Under the pieces are notes generated by a model. It saw only the letters and a program-made list of their open reading frames with translations. It did no database searches and was not told the DNA's origin. This document shows positions 18,301 to 27,756 of a DNA stretch of 64,000 nucleotides, piece by piece. Source of the stretch: Isoetes taiwanensis (Eukaryota; Streptophyta; Lycopodiopsida; Isoetales; Isoetaceae); contig JAJEKV010000057.1 in the NCBI GenBank assembly GCA_021234155.1, positions 6,045,821 to 6,109,820 of the forward strand. Reading direction: 5' to 3'. The stretch's first letter is position 1. The number at the start of each line of letters is the position of its first letter. The translations under genes were made by a program, and so were the position numbers.

Positions 18301-19697
18301 ATGGCCGCCATCAATCTACTTGCATGGTACCAGGATGGAGAGCATTGGGATCCACAGGTGCCCTTTGACCTTTTACAGCCCTTTCTATGCCAGCGCCTCG
18401 ACCTCATCTCTAATATGCAGTGGCACCCAGATTATGCCGGATTCCTACAGTTTTACACAGAGGAGATGCTCCCTCTGTGTATTCCTTTCGGGGAACCTCC
18501 CCAGCTGTACCTAGAACGGGATGTAGTCCGAGAAATGCTTGGGGGTGACACCCACGCATATGATGTGCTCAAGGGCAAACTTAGATGGAGTAAACAGCCG
18601 CCAGTTGTTCAGCACCAGGGGCGACAATATCTTGAAGTTGCCTTTGCCCTAGCCATCCTCATGGATCAGTATGTTGAGGATGAGACATTGCCGGCCGAGA
18701 AAGGCAAACTTCCCGAGTCCTCCGATGAGGAAGAAGATGAGCACATAGGCATGGGTGACTTCTTCCGTTGGAAGCAGTTGGCAGAGGAGATGCCACCATG
18801 TCGGGAACAAGCTGCACGCTTGTCCGGGTTAGATGCCCTTCCAGTTTTGTATCACCAAGGGCAAGAGTATCTTCTTTTGGATGATATCATCTGGACTTAT
18901 CACATGGTGGCCGGTTTAAGCGCCGACGCAAGGACCATGTGCTCTATGAGTTAGCGGAGTACTGTATGGATGATTTCATTGACTTTACTCCTATTGACCT
19001 TCCCCAGGAAGTATAGCAGCTACTCCAATTTCATCAGGAGACCATAGAGCCGGTCGAAACTTTGTTACGGCTTCGGGAACTGGTGTTACAGGATCTGCCA
19101 TCTCAGCCTTCACCGGATGCCTTTATAGCCATGGGGCCTCATGTCCCAAATATTAATATGATCGAAGTTCCCTCCGGTTCAGACGAGGAGGGAGAGGATC
19201 TATACCATAACCCTGCTCATTTGAAGGAAGAGCAGGAGGAACTCAAGGAAGAAGAAGTCCCTATGGACCTAGATAAGGAGGTTGCCACGTCGGAGACCCC
19301 CAGGGGAAGGTGTTGGGGAATCACCTCACCCTTCTTCCTATCAGCTTTTCGGCAGGGGCAGGTCCTTTTTGTAGCCCGGGACTTAGGGCCAGAGGCCGAG
19401 GCTTCATGGTGGAACCTCCGTGCTCTTTCCACATTGGCAGGGCACAAGAAGCTTCCCTACCGCATGCTTACTCACGTACTCGTTCGAAGGGAGCTTGCCC
19501 TCACTGCATTGGGGCAGGATATTGCACCATGGATGAGTATGAAACTCCTTACGGCGGCCCTATTGGCTGCCACCTACCCGCCAGAGGTTGTCTCCATTGC
19601 GGCCGCCACAGTAGACCCAGGGGTGACTTTGTTACGTCATCGACCGCCGCCCCCACCTCCTACGTCTATGGATCAGGATGCGGGGCCTACCTCCTAG
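18301..19697 (+). pseudogene. Accessory ORF 2 of the retrotransposon, unknown function
   Basis: ATG at 18301 (MAAINLLAWYQDGEHWDPQV) opens a frame to about 18912. A one-base shift near there moves to the frame that continues (RRRKDHVLYELAEYCMDDF) through one TAG at 19014-19016 to the stop at 19695-19697, about 465 codons in all. It is acidic, with Glu/Asp-rich stretches (SSDEEEDEH; EEEVPMDLDKEV) and a Pro run near the end (RPPPPPPTS). Two related internal segments are visible: PPVVQHQGRQYLEVAFALAI and LPVLYHQGQEYLLLDDIIW. No known domain is recognised. It lies between the histone-bearing ORF and ORF 3, all upstream of gag on the same strand, so it was probably carried as retrotransposon cargo or a structural accessory. 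Confidence 0.65.
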
Positions 19698-19936
19698 ACC
19701 TCCTAGTATATATTGTATGAGTATAGCCTTTGGGCAACTCAAGCATGTATAATTTTTGATTTGGCATTTTTCTTAGCCAGCATACCATATATGTGCCATT
19801 TTCTTATGATTTATGATTATTGTATCGATGAATACAATTAAATTGTTTTTTTTTCCCATGATACTTCCTTGTATCTTTTAGAGATTAGAGTATAAGAAAT
19901 TGTCCACCTTGTATATTTATTCTTGCCGTCTTGCAG

Positions 19937-20397
19937 ACGATGAGCTCGTAGAATTCGAGGAAAGAATCACCAATGACATACGAAGGGACGATCCAGGACC
20001 TCCCGACCAAGACTACGGCCAACGATATGGGGAGTACTCGGACCGGGATGAGGATTATGAAGCAGGGGAACCCGTGCAAGAGGGAGAACCCTATGACTCA
20101 GCTAAAGGCTTGGAGATAGTCAACATTCTCAGAGAATGGGCCTTTGAGCATTTAAAACAAACTCTTCGTCGAACCTGGGATTACTGGGAAATGACGAGGC
20201 ATGAAGCTTATGCCGACGCCAATGACCATTTATGGCAGATCTTTTATGCACTACGAGATCTCTTTAATCTACTCCTCATCAGTCCTACCTTAGACTACCA
20301 GCACGTTATTATCCAGGCATGGGCTCGCTACAAGGTAGTTAGGGCAGTACGGGAGAGCGTCCTCTACTCTATCCTGTACCCTTTTGCGCAGCCCTAG
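19937..20397 (+). CDS. Accessory ORF 3 of the retrotransposon, unknown function (possible spliced exon)
   Basis: An open frame of about 153 codons ending TAG 20395-20397. There is no early in-frame ATG. Instead the frame is preceded by a pyrimidine-rich TTCTTGCCGTCTTGCAG at 19920-19936, a good splice acceptor, so it may be an exon joined to an upstream ORF. The first third is very acidic (DDPGPPDQDYGQRYGEYSDR); the rest is helical and aromatic-rich (REWAFEHLKQTLRRTWDYW; DLFNLLLISPTLDYQHVII). No stop interrupts it, unlike its neighbours. I recognise no family. An AT-rich stretch with AATAATAAAG (20536-20545) follows before gag. Confidence 0.55.
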
Positions 20398-20654
20398 GCC
20401 TGACCTCCTCAGTTTCTTTTTGTGGTTAAGTATGAGTTGTTAAAGAATTGCCCAATGTATAGGCGCTACCTCTGTACTGTATAACCTTCCGTTTTGTTAA
20501 AGATATATGTCCGATGTAATAATGTACTTTGACTTAATAATAAAGCTCTTTTCTTTCATTCTCTTGTATAGTCTTTATTATTACTTCCTAGCACTACTTA
20601 AAATGATTTTCTCTGTGACACGTGGTATCACAATAATTCTCCTTATACCTTCTT

Positions 20655-21886
20655 ATGGTCAATATAGACGGTGCACATAACGCCTCATGGCAGACACCCT
20701 CGAATGCTAGCAGACTAACGCCTGAACAGGAACTCCTGTTGATCAAGCGGCAGTTAGTAGAGCTGCAAGCTTATGTGTTGAACGCCAACCCACCGCAGCA
20801 TATGCAGGAGGATGGGCCAGAGTTACCTCCGTTACCGCCAAGTCCACCACCACAGCAGCCACCTGCACCTGAACCAGGCCCTGTACCCGCACAAAGGAGG
20901 CACCGTTCCAAACGTCGTCGAAGTTCCTCTACGGATAGTGCCACATCCTCACAATCAGCCACTTCTGTGTCCTCTGAGTCGTCTGTATCATCTGGTGACC
21001 ATGTAAAGCGCCGGGACAAGGAGTACCATAAGACGGTTGATACGGCCATAACCAATATATGGAAAAATAGGAAATTGGCCCAGTTTGATGGGAAATCTAG
21101 AGGCGGGCTGAATGCAGAGTCCTGGTTGGACGAGATGAAGGAGTTTGGAAAATCCTATGGCATGACAGAAAAGGATACAGGAAAAGTTGCCACCACAAAC
21201 CTTCACAGAGCCGGCCATTATTTGGTGGAAGGGCTATGCCAGAGCCAAGCATCTGGACAGAAGCAGGTGCAAGTTCAAAAAGTTTGCCAAAGCTTTTAAG
21301 TCGCATTATGTGCCTCGTGCGCACAAATGCCAACAAATTGAGCTTTTTTACCGAGTGTTAGAGCGGAAGGGTATGTCGATTCAGGCCTACACCGATGAAT
21401 TCATAAACTTGAGGCTATATGTGCCGTGAATGAATGAAAAAGAGGGCGGTGGAGGGCTATATTGAAGGGTTGGCCCCATCAATTAAACGAATGGTTAAGG
21501 CCATAGACCAAATCGATTCTTTGAGGCTGAGGCTAAGGCATTGAGCCTTGAAGAGGGGCGCACCACGAAATTAGTACCGGCCCATGCCTCTTACTCGCAA
21601 ACCCACGCCCGTACACACACCTTACAAGGGCCGCTCACCGAAGTCCGGGCCCTCTCGTGAGAACTCTAACGACCGCCAGGAAAAGAAAGTCACCTTCAAC
21701 ATGCCCGACAAACCGAACAATGTCGGTAAGGAAGTTCGGAACCTCTTACAGTCCATTCCCAAAGAGGTCCGAGAGCAGCTCCGCAGAGATAAAGCATGTT
21801 ACAGGTGTATGCGGCCCGGGCACTTCATGCAGAATTGCCCTTATGTCACACAGACTGCCCAGCTGGCCATGGCCGACCTCGATTAG
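20655..21886 (+). pseudogene. gag: gag: capsid-like region and CCHC zinc knuckle
   Basis: ATG at 20655 (MVNIDGAHNASWQTPSNASR). A helical start is followed by a Pro-rich segment (LPPLPPSPPPQQPPAPEPG) and a Ser/Arg-rich basic patch. The Retrotrans_gag-like domain starts near FDGKSRGGLNAESWLDEM and continues, after a frameshift near 21200, as TEPAIIWWKGYARA and QQIELFYRVLERKGMSIQAY. It is interrupted by TGA at 21427-21429 and further shifts near 21430-21580. The zinc knuckle CYRCMRPGHFMQNCP (codons 21797-21838) is a perfect CX2CX4HX4C. The frame stops at TAG 21884-21886. Gag would package element RNA; this copy cannot make an intact one. Confidence 0.85.
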
Positions 21887-22416
21887 GACAATCTCGAGTC
21901 TACACCACCGGTCGAGGAGGAGGCTCCCGAGTATATTCACGGTGCGTCTCATATCCTTGCAGCCATAGAAACCGGCAATGCTGAAAGTCAGCCTGCTGTT
22001 ATCTCCACCATAGGTCAAGTAGACAGTAAGCCTTTCATAATTCTTATGGATACGGGAAGTACACATAATTTTGCTTCTCCTAGAATGGCCCATGTATTGC
22101 AGCTTGAGACTTTGAGGTCCCGACCGAAACCTGTCACTTTAGCCAGTGGAAAAATCAGACATACTCATGGCCGTCACGTTAACCTTAAAATGTAGCTGCC
22201 AAGTGCACCAGTTGCATTGGGTGCCGAGTTAATGGACATTGGCAAATATGATCTGATTGTTGGTATGGAATTCTTGGCATCTGCAAAAGCCAATATCGAC
22301 TGCGAAAAGCGGGAGGTTACCTTCAACGCAGCTAATGGAGCCCGCATAACTATAAAAGGTGATCCATTAAACCCGGTATTAATGGGCCCCGGTATTAATG
22401 GGCCCTTTTCCCCATT
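21887..22416 (+). pseudogene. pol: pol: aspartic protease region
   Basis: It continues the zinc-knuckle frame past a TAG. The active-site motif ILMDTGSTHNFASP has its DTGS codons at 22049-22060, and the flap/C-terminal signature YDLIVGMEFLA (about 22249-22281) fits retropepsins of Ty3 elements. A TAG at 22193-22195 interrupts it. A 16-bp tandem duplication (CCGGTATTAATGGGCC repeated near 22376-22407) shifts the frame just before reverse transcriptase. Confidence 0.9.
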
Positions 22417-23550
22417 ATGCAGTCTATGTCCATCAGGCAGTTAAGTAAGGCTATACGCAAGGATAAGCTACTTTGTGTCATCAGACTTGCATCCATTGAG
22501 TCAGATGCTAAACAGAAGCAAGTAGTCGATGCATTGCCAGAAAGCATTGCTAATCTTCTTAGGGAATTTAGTGATCTCTTTCCAGACGAGATCCAGAAAC
22601 TTCCTCCATTCAGAGGGGTAGAATGTGAGATAGCTTTGGAACCAGGTACTAAGCCTACCAGTAAGGCCCCATACCCTATGAGTCCCCCAGAATTGGCAGA
22701 GCTTAAGAAACAACTTCAGGAGCTATTAAACCTAGGCTTCATTCGGCCTAGTGTTTCACCGTTTGGCGCTCCTATCCTTTTTGTTAAGAAGAAGGATGGC
22801 TCCTTGAGGATGTGTATTGACTATCGCCAGCTCAATAAGCATACCATCAAGAATCGCTATGCGTTGCCCAGAGCAGACGACCTTATGGATCAGTTGCAAG
22901 GGGCCAGGTACTTCTCAAAGATTGACTTACGCTCTGGATATCATCAGATAAGAATTAAAGAGGAGGACATCCATAAATCTGCCTTTCGCACTAGGTATGG
23001 GCATTATGAATTTACCGTTATGCCTTTTGGATTAACTAATACCCCCACAACTTTCATGCGATTGATGAATGATGTCTTCCGACAATACTTGGATGATTTT
23101 GTTGTTATTTTCTTTGACGACATTCTCATCTATAGTAAGACTCTAGAGGAGCATGAGAAACATCTTCGGTTGGCCCTACAAAAGCTAAGACGTCACCAGC
23201 TCTTTGCCAAGTTCTCTAAGTGCAAGTTTGCCACTCCGAAGGTGGATTACTTGGGACATGTCATTTCAGCAGAGGGATTTGCTACAGATCCAGCAAAGAT
23301 AGAGGCAGTGAGAGATTGGCCCATTCCAGGTAATGTTTCAGAGGTCCGAAGTTTCTTAGGATTGGCAGGATATTATCGGAAATTTGTTAAAGATTTTGCA
23401 AAGATTGCAGCACCGCTCACTGATCTTACAAAGCATGAGAAAGTGAAGGATTGGATTGAGCATTGGAAAGCAAAGGTCCAGGGAAGTTTTCAGAAACTTA
23501 AGGATGCTTTAACGTCAGCACCAGTCCTCCCGAAAAGGATAAACTCATAG
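22417..23550 (+). pseudogene. pol: pol: reverse transcriptase
   Basis: An open frame of 377 codons. In order: [71 protein letters not shown], the catalytic block [12 protein letters not shown] (about 23101-23136), and [18 protein letters not shown] with [13 protein letters not shown]. All are in the standard Ty3 order. FFDD replaces the usual FIDD or YxDD; the two Asp remain. The frame ends at 23550 through a small frameshift, after which RNase H continues in another frame. The domain is nearly complete, but the polyprotein is broken on both sides. Confidence 0.93.
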
Positions 23551-23865
23551 CAACGGATGCCAGTAAGATTGCTACCGGTGGAGTCCTAATGTAAGAGGGG
23601 AGGGTTATTGCCTATGATTCGAAGAAAATGAACGAGACTAAGCAGTGATACCCTACCCATGACCAGGAGTTGTTAGCCATTGTCCGCGCTCTGCGTATAT
23701 GGAGACACTACCTTCTTGGTAGAAGATTTCAACTTGATACAGATCATCAGAGTCTCCATTATCTATCCACCCAGCCGAATATCAACCTCCGTCAGAGAAG
23801 ATGGATGGAATTTCTGGAAGAGTATGATTTAGATTATATATAAGCCTGGGAAGCACAATGTGGTT
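23530..23865 (+). pseudogene. pol: pol: RNase H region, broken
   Basis: Short frames read ATDASKIATGGVL (first catalytic Asp), [20 protein letters not shown] (Glu), and [16 protein letters not shown] (Asp), the Ty3-type RNase H order. A TAA near 23592, a TGA near 23647 and a shift near 23840 interrupt it. It joins the integrase frame at NVVADALSRHP. Confidence 0.85.
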
Positions 23866-25443
23866 GCGGATGCGTTGTCACGCCATCCCTTGGTAACCCG
23901 AACCCATTGTAATGCAATTTCCACACTCACTAGTGAGTTTGGGAAACAGATAGAACAGACCTTGGCCACAGATCCCGAGTTCCGTGATGTTTGGGATAGT
24001 TTGGCTAAGGAGGCACGCACAGATAAAGAACGTGAAGCTTTCCGTTCATATAAGAAAGAGGGCAACTTGTTATATTACAAGGATAAGTTGTGTGTACCTG
24101 AGACTTCAGGAGTACGTAAGCTAATTCTCCATGACACGCACAACAGCCCTATAGCTGGACATGCAGGTTTTATGAAGACCTACTTTAAGATCCGCTCCAG
24201 TTATTTTTGGCCTTCCATGAAGAAGGACATTGCCAGATACATTAAGCAGTGTCAAGTGTGTCAACAAACCAAGGCTGAGCAACTAAGGATTCCTGGAGAG
24301 TTGCAACCTCTGGATGTGCCCAACGCTAAGTGGGAAGTGATAACCATGGATTTCATTGTGGGCCTTCCACGTACTCTCCGTGGATATGATGCATTGATGG
24401 TAGTGGTTGACAAATTGTCGAAAATGGCTCATTTCTTGCCATGTCGTACCACGGATACAGCCTTCGATACCGCTTTGCTATTTGCAAAGGAAATCTTCAG
24501 ATTGCACGGAATGCCGCGAGTTATTGTATCCGACAGGGATCCCAAATTCGTCAGTGCATTCTGGAAAGATTTCTTTGCCACCATCCAAACCAAGCTTGCT
24601 ATGAGTACGGCATATCATCCTCAGACGGATGGTCAGACAGAGCGTACCAATCGGATTATAGAGGATATGCTACGAAGTTATGTGTGGAGCAAGCAATCAC
24701 AATGGGCTGACTATATTTATCTGGTCGAATTTGCCTATAACAGCATGAAACAGGAGTCTTCCAGAATGTCTCCCTTTATGATAAATTATGGTTATCAATG
24801 CCTTACTCCAGACACATGGCATAATCCCGTTTCTAAAGTGGAGGTCTCTCAACAACTCCTCTTGGAGATGCAAGCTTTGGTTGAAGAAGTTCGTGGTTAC
24901 TTATTGGCTGCACGCAGTCGTCAGAAGAGTGTAGCAGATAAGCACAGAACCCCACGAATCTTCCAGGTGGGCGAATCAGTTTGGCTTAAGATTAAGGTAA
25001 AACAAGCCAAGCTTAAGATTGGTAACTGCAAGAAGCTGGCACCCGGATGGGCTGGGCCGTTCAAAATCATTGAACGTGTTGGAGAACAGGCATATCGCTT
25101 GGATTTGCCACCCCGCTTGAAGATCCACAAGGTCTTCCACGTGAGTCTCTTGAAGCAACACACCCCGGATCCAGAGGAGATATTGGATATGCCCACCCTT
25201 CTTGAAATGACAGAAGAGCATCTAGATATAGTGCCTGAAGCTCTTCTTGATCGAGCCTATAAGCAGACCAGAAGGAGTCAAATGCTACAATACTCGGTTA
25301 AGTGGAAACACTTGCCAGCTGAGGATGCTACGTGGGTGATGAAGATAGACCTTGAGAAGCACTATCCGGACTTCATGCGAGAATCTCAGGGCCGCACCAT
25401 CAACGATGCTATCAACCCCGCTCACGTAAGCTTGAAGGCTTGA
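23860..25443 (+). CDS. pol: pol: integrase with C-terminal chromodomain (intact frame)
   Basis: An uninterrupted 527-codon frame; its first ATG is inside the end of RNase H and is not a natural start. The zinc-binding HHCC (LHDTHNSPIAGHAGF and CQVCQQTK) lies at residues about 91-134. The catalytic triad is Asp164 (TMDFIVGLP), Asp225 (VSDRDPKF) and Glu261 (TDGQTERTNR), with 35 residues between the last two. A GPY/F-type module (WAGPFKIIERVGEQAYRLDL) near 390-410 is followed by a chromodomain-like end (LLDRAYKQTRRS, YSVKWKHLPAEDATWV). Chromodomains steer integration toward modified histone H3, notable here because the same element encodes an H3 core. Being stop-free, it contrasts with the broken gag and accessory ORFs. 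Confidence 0.93.
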   Translation: MVADALSRHPLVTRTHCNAISTLTSEFGKQIEQTLATDPEFRDVWDSLAKEARTDKEREAFRSYKKEGNLLYYKDKLCVPETSGVRKLILHDTHNSPIAGHAGFMKTYFKIRSSYFWPSMKKDIARYIKQCQVCQQTKAEQLRIPGELQPLDVPNAKWEVITMDFIVGLPRTLRGYDALMVVVDKLSKMAHFLPCRTTDTAFDTALLFAKEIFRLHGMPRVIVSDRDPKFVSAFWKDFFATIQTKLAMSTAYHPQTDGQTERTNRIIEDMLRSYVWSKQSQWADYIYLVEFAYNSMKQESSRMSPFMINYGYQCLTPDTWHNPVSKVEVSQQLLLEMQALVEEVRGYLLAARSRQKSVADKHRTPRIFQVGESVWLKIKVKQAKLKIGNCKKLAPGWAGPFKIIERVGEQAYRLDLPPRLKIHKVFHVSLLKQHTPDPEEILDMPTLLEMTEEHLDIVPEALLDRAYKQTRRSQMLQYSVKWKHLPAEDATWVMKIDLEKHYPDFMRESQGRTINDAINPAHVSLKA

Positions 25444-25692
25444 TTCGCCGAGAATCATGCAGTAGAGGGATAGATGCATCGTGGTTGATAATAGTTACCG
25501 ATGATGAGATCACCTTCGTGTTCTCTAGGACGTGGTGTATTGTCAATGTGGGCATGACCGCGGATTGCTTGGAAAGCATGTAGTTGATAGGCCGCGTTCA
25601 TCTCGGCTACAATGGGAACTTGACCGGGTTTTTCTTTTATTTCTTATAGGGGGTGGTCCCTTCAACCACAACCTAATTATCTTATCTATATA
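25444..25692 (+). other. Retrotransposon 3' untranslated region, first part
   Basis: The sequence after the integrase stop, ending where the Helitron begins at 25693. No frame or signal recognised. Confidence 0.5.
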
Positions 25693-27429
25693 CTAGTAAT
25701 GGTGCCCAGCGTTGCTGGGCATAAATTAGGAATCTGTGCGGACAAAAACCTATTCATTCTACCATTTTTTCATTCTCTCTTTTTTTCTTTTTTTAATCCC
25801 CTTGTCCCTCCCTTTACCTTCCCTTTCCCCTTCCCCTTTTTCCCTTTCTCTTTTTTTTTTGATGGGCTTTTTTCCTTTCTTTTTTATCTTTCCTCAGCTC
25901 TTTCTATTTTTCCCTTTGTTTTTTCCCTTTTGCTCACCTTTTTATGTGCCCTTTTTCTTCCTTTCCCCACCCTCTTCCTCTTGATCACGTGCCCTTTTTT
26001 CCATCTCTTTTCCCATTTCCCTCTCCCCTTTTCCTCGTGCCCCTTTTCAACTTTACATTCCCTTTTCTGCTTCCCTTGTCCTTTCAACTTTACATTCCCT
26101 TTTCATCCTTTCCCCACCCTTTCGCTTTTCCCCGTGCCTTTTTTCCCTTTCCTTTCCCTTTATCCCTTTCCCTTTCCCTTTTCATATGCCTCTTTCTATT
26201 CCCTTTTCTCAACTTTTTTTATGTGCCTCTTTTCCTTCTTTCCCCATCCTCCTCCCCCTTTTTGCCTTTCCAATTTCTCCTTTCCTGTTTTTCTTGTTAC
26301 TTTTCCCTTTCCCATGCTCTTTTTCCCTTTCTTTTTCCCCTTTACTCACCCTTTTCTTCCTCCCTTTTGTCCCAGGCCCTTTTCCCCTTCCTCCTTTTCT
26401 GTTCCTTGTTCCTTACCCTTTGCCTCTTCTACTTTTCCACCACCCTTTTCCATTTTTTTCCTCTCCCTTTTTCTAGATGCTCTTTTTGCTTCACTTTTCC
26501 TCTTGCTTCACCCTTTCTCTCTTCCCGTTTTTTCCACGCCCTTTCCCTTTTCCTCTTTTCCTCGTGCCCATTTCCCAGATTCTCTTTTGCCCTTTCCTCC
26601 CTCTCTTTTTCTTTTTCCTTTCCATTTCACTTTTCCCATGCGCTTTGTTTGTCCCCTTCTTCCCACCTTTTCTTACCTTACTTTCTTACCCTTTTCTCGG
26701 TGCCCTTTTACCTCTCCTTTTCTGTCCCCTTTTCTATTTCCTTTGCCTTTCCTTTTCCCATCTTTCCTTTTTCATCCTTTCTAATTCCTTTTTCGTCCTT
26801 CCTTCCTTTACTTCTTTTCACTTCATTTCTTTTTCACTTTTACCCTTTTTACCTTTTTCCTTCTTTCCTTCTTTTTTTCATTTTCCCTCTTTCCTTTTCT
26901 ATTTTTCCTTTTCCATTTTTTTTCTTGTTTTTGTTTCCCTTTATCTTTATTTCCCTCTTCCTTTTTTCCCTTACCCTTTTCCTTTTTCCTTTTCCTATTT
27001 CCCTTTTTAACTATCGGATTGAGTGAATTTTGGCCATCGGTCATTTTATCTTCCCCTTTTCCCTTTTCTCCTTCTCTTTTTGTTTTCCCCTTCCTTACCC
27101 TTTTTTGTTCCTTTTCCTTCTTCCCCCTTTTTGTTTTCTATTTTTCCTTTTCCATTTTTTATTTTTTTATATTCTTATTTCTCCTTTTCCCTTTTCCCTT
27201 TTCCCTTTTGTCCTTCCTCTCTCACTTTTCCTTTTCCTTCTCTCCTTTTCCCTTCCCCTTTTCCTTATCGTTCGACTGTCGGATTGAGTTAATCATGTTG
27301 GAGCCATGGTCAAGATGAAACTTTAGTTGAAGACACGCACACATCATCTCCACCGTTGGTCAATCAAATCCTTGATCGTCCGATCTAGGGCTCCATTGAA
27401 GACACACGCTATAACATTATAATATAAGA
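25693..27429 (-). mobile_element. Non-autonomous Helitron nested in the retrotransposon
   Basis: Read on the minus strand, it begins TCTTATATTATAATG at 27429 (host A before it) and ends at 25693 with the hairpin GCCCAGCAACGCTGGGC, an ACCATTA spacer and CTAG, then host T. This is the Helitron pattern: 5' TC, 3' hairpin about 10 nt before CTRR, inserted between A and T without target duplication. The body has no Rep/helicase frame; it is almost entirely a purine-rich tract on this strand. Related 3' ends occur at 32113 and 46788. The 5' end is less certain than the 3' end. Confidence 0.75.
25760..27275. repeat. 1.5-kb polypyrimidine/polypurine tract
   Basis: The plus strand is almost pure T and C, in irregular CCCTTTTCC-like units with occasional GTGCCC interruptions and two breaks carrying a CGGATTGAGT phrase near 27015 and 27280. 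Long frames on the plus strand translate to Phe/Pro/Leu/Ser runs and are composition artefacts. Such tracts can form triplex DNA. Confidence 0.9.
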
Positions 27430-27743
27430 TACTGACGTATTGACATGTGCAGGCCAGTAAGCAGTACGTGACCTGCCCATGTATAGAGGGTTGCTGATGG
27501 CCCGACTTTTCCAGTTTTATCTTGTCTACATGTCTACCTTTTTGTTACTGTGATGTTGCGAATGGACTTCGGTCCTTAAACACTTTTCTTGTGATAATCA
27601 TGTGAAATGCACCTTCGTGCTTAAACTATCTTATCTTTTAAGTTGTAATGGTATTACCTTCGGAAATAAGGAATTACTTTACTCCTTTATGTATAATCGC
27701 TTACATTCTAACTAACCCTAATGCTGAGGACAGCATTGTTTCT
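27430..27743 (+). other. Retrotransposon 3' untranslated region, second part
   Basis: The sequence between the Helitron and the polypurine tract. It contains short AT-rich stretches and no frame of note. Confidence 0.5.
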
Positions 27744-27756
27744 AAGGAGGGGAGAA
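27744..27756 (+). other. Polypurine tract
   Basis: AAGGAGGGGAGAA directly precedes the right LTR start TGTGACG at 27757, the expected primer for plus-strand DNA synthesis. Confidence 0.9.

Noticed and set aside
22417-25443. Endogenous pararetrovirus (caulimovirus) origin of the RT region
   Set aside because: LTRs, primer site, polypurine tract, target duplication and a DDE integrase are all present; no movement protein or viral coat protein is seen.
25699-27318. Several long plus-strand frames (up to 361 codons) rich in Phe, Pro, Ser and Leu
   Set aside because: They come from a T/C-only tract that lacks purine-containing stop codons in all three plus frames. Composition alone explains them.
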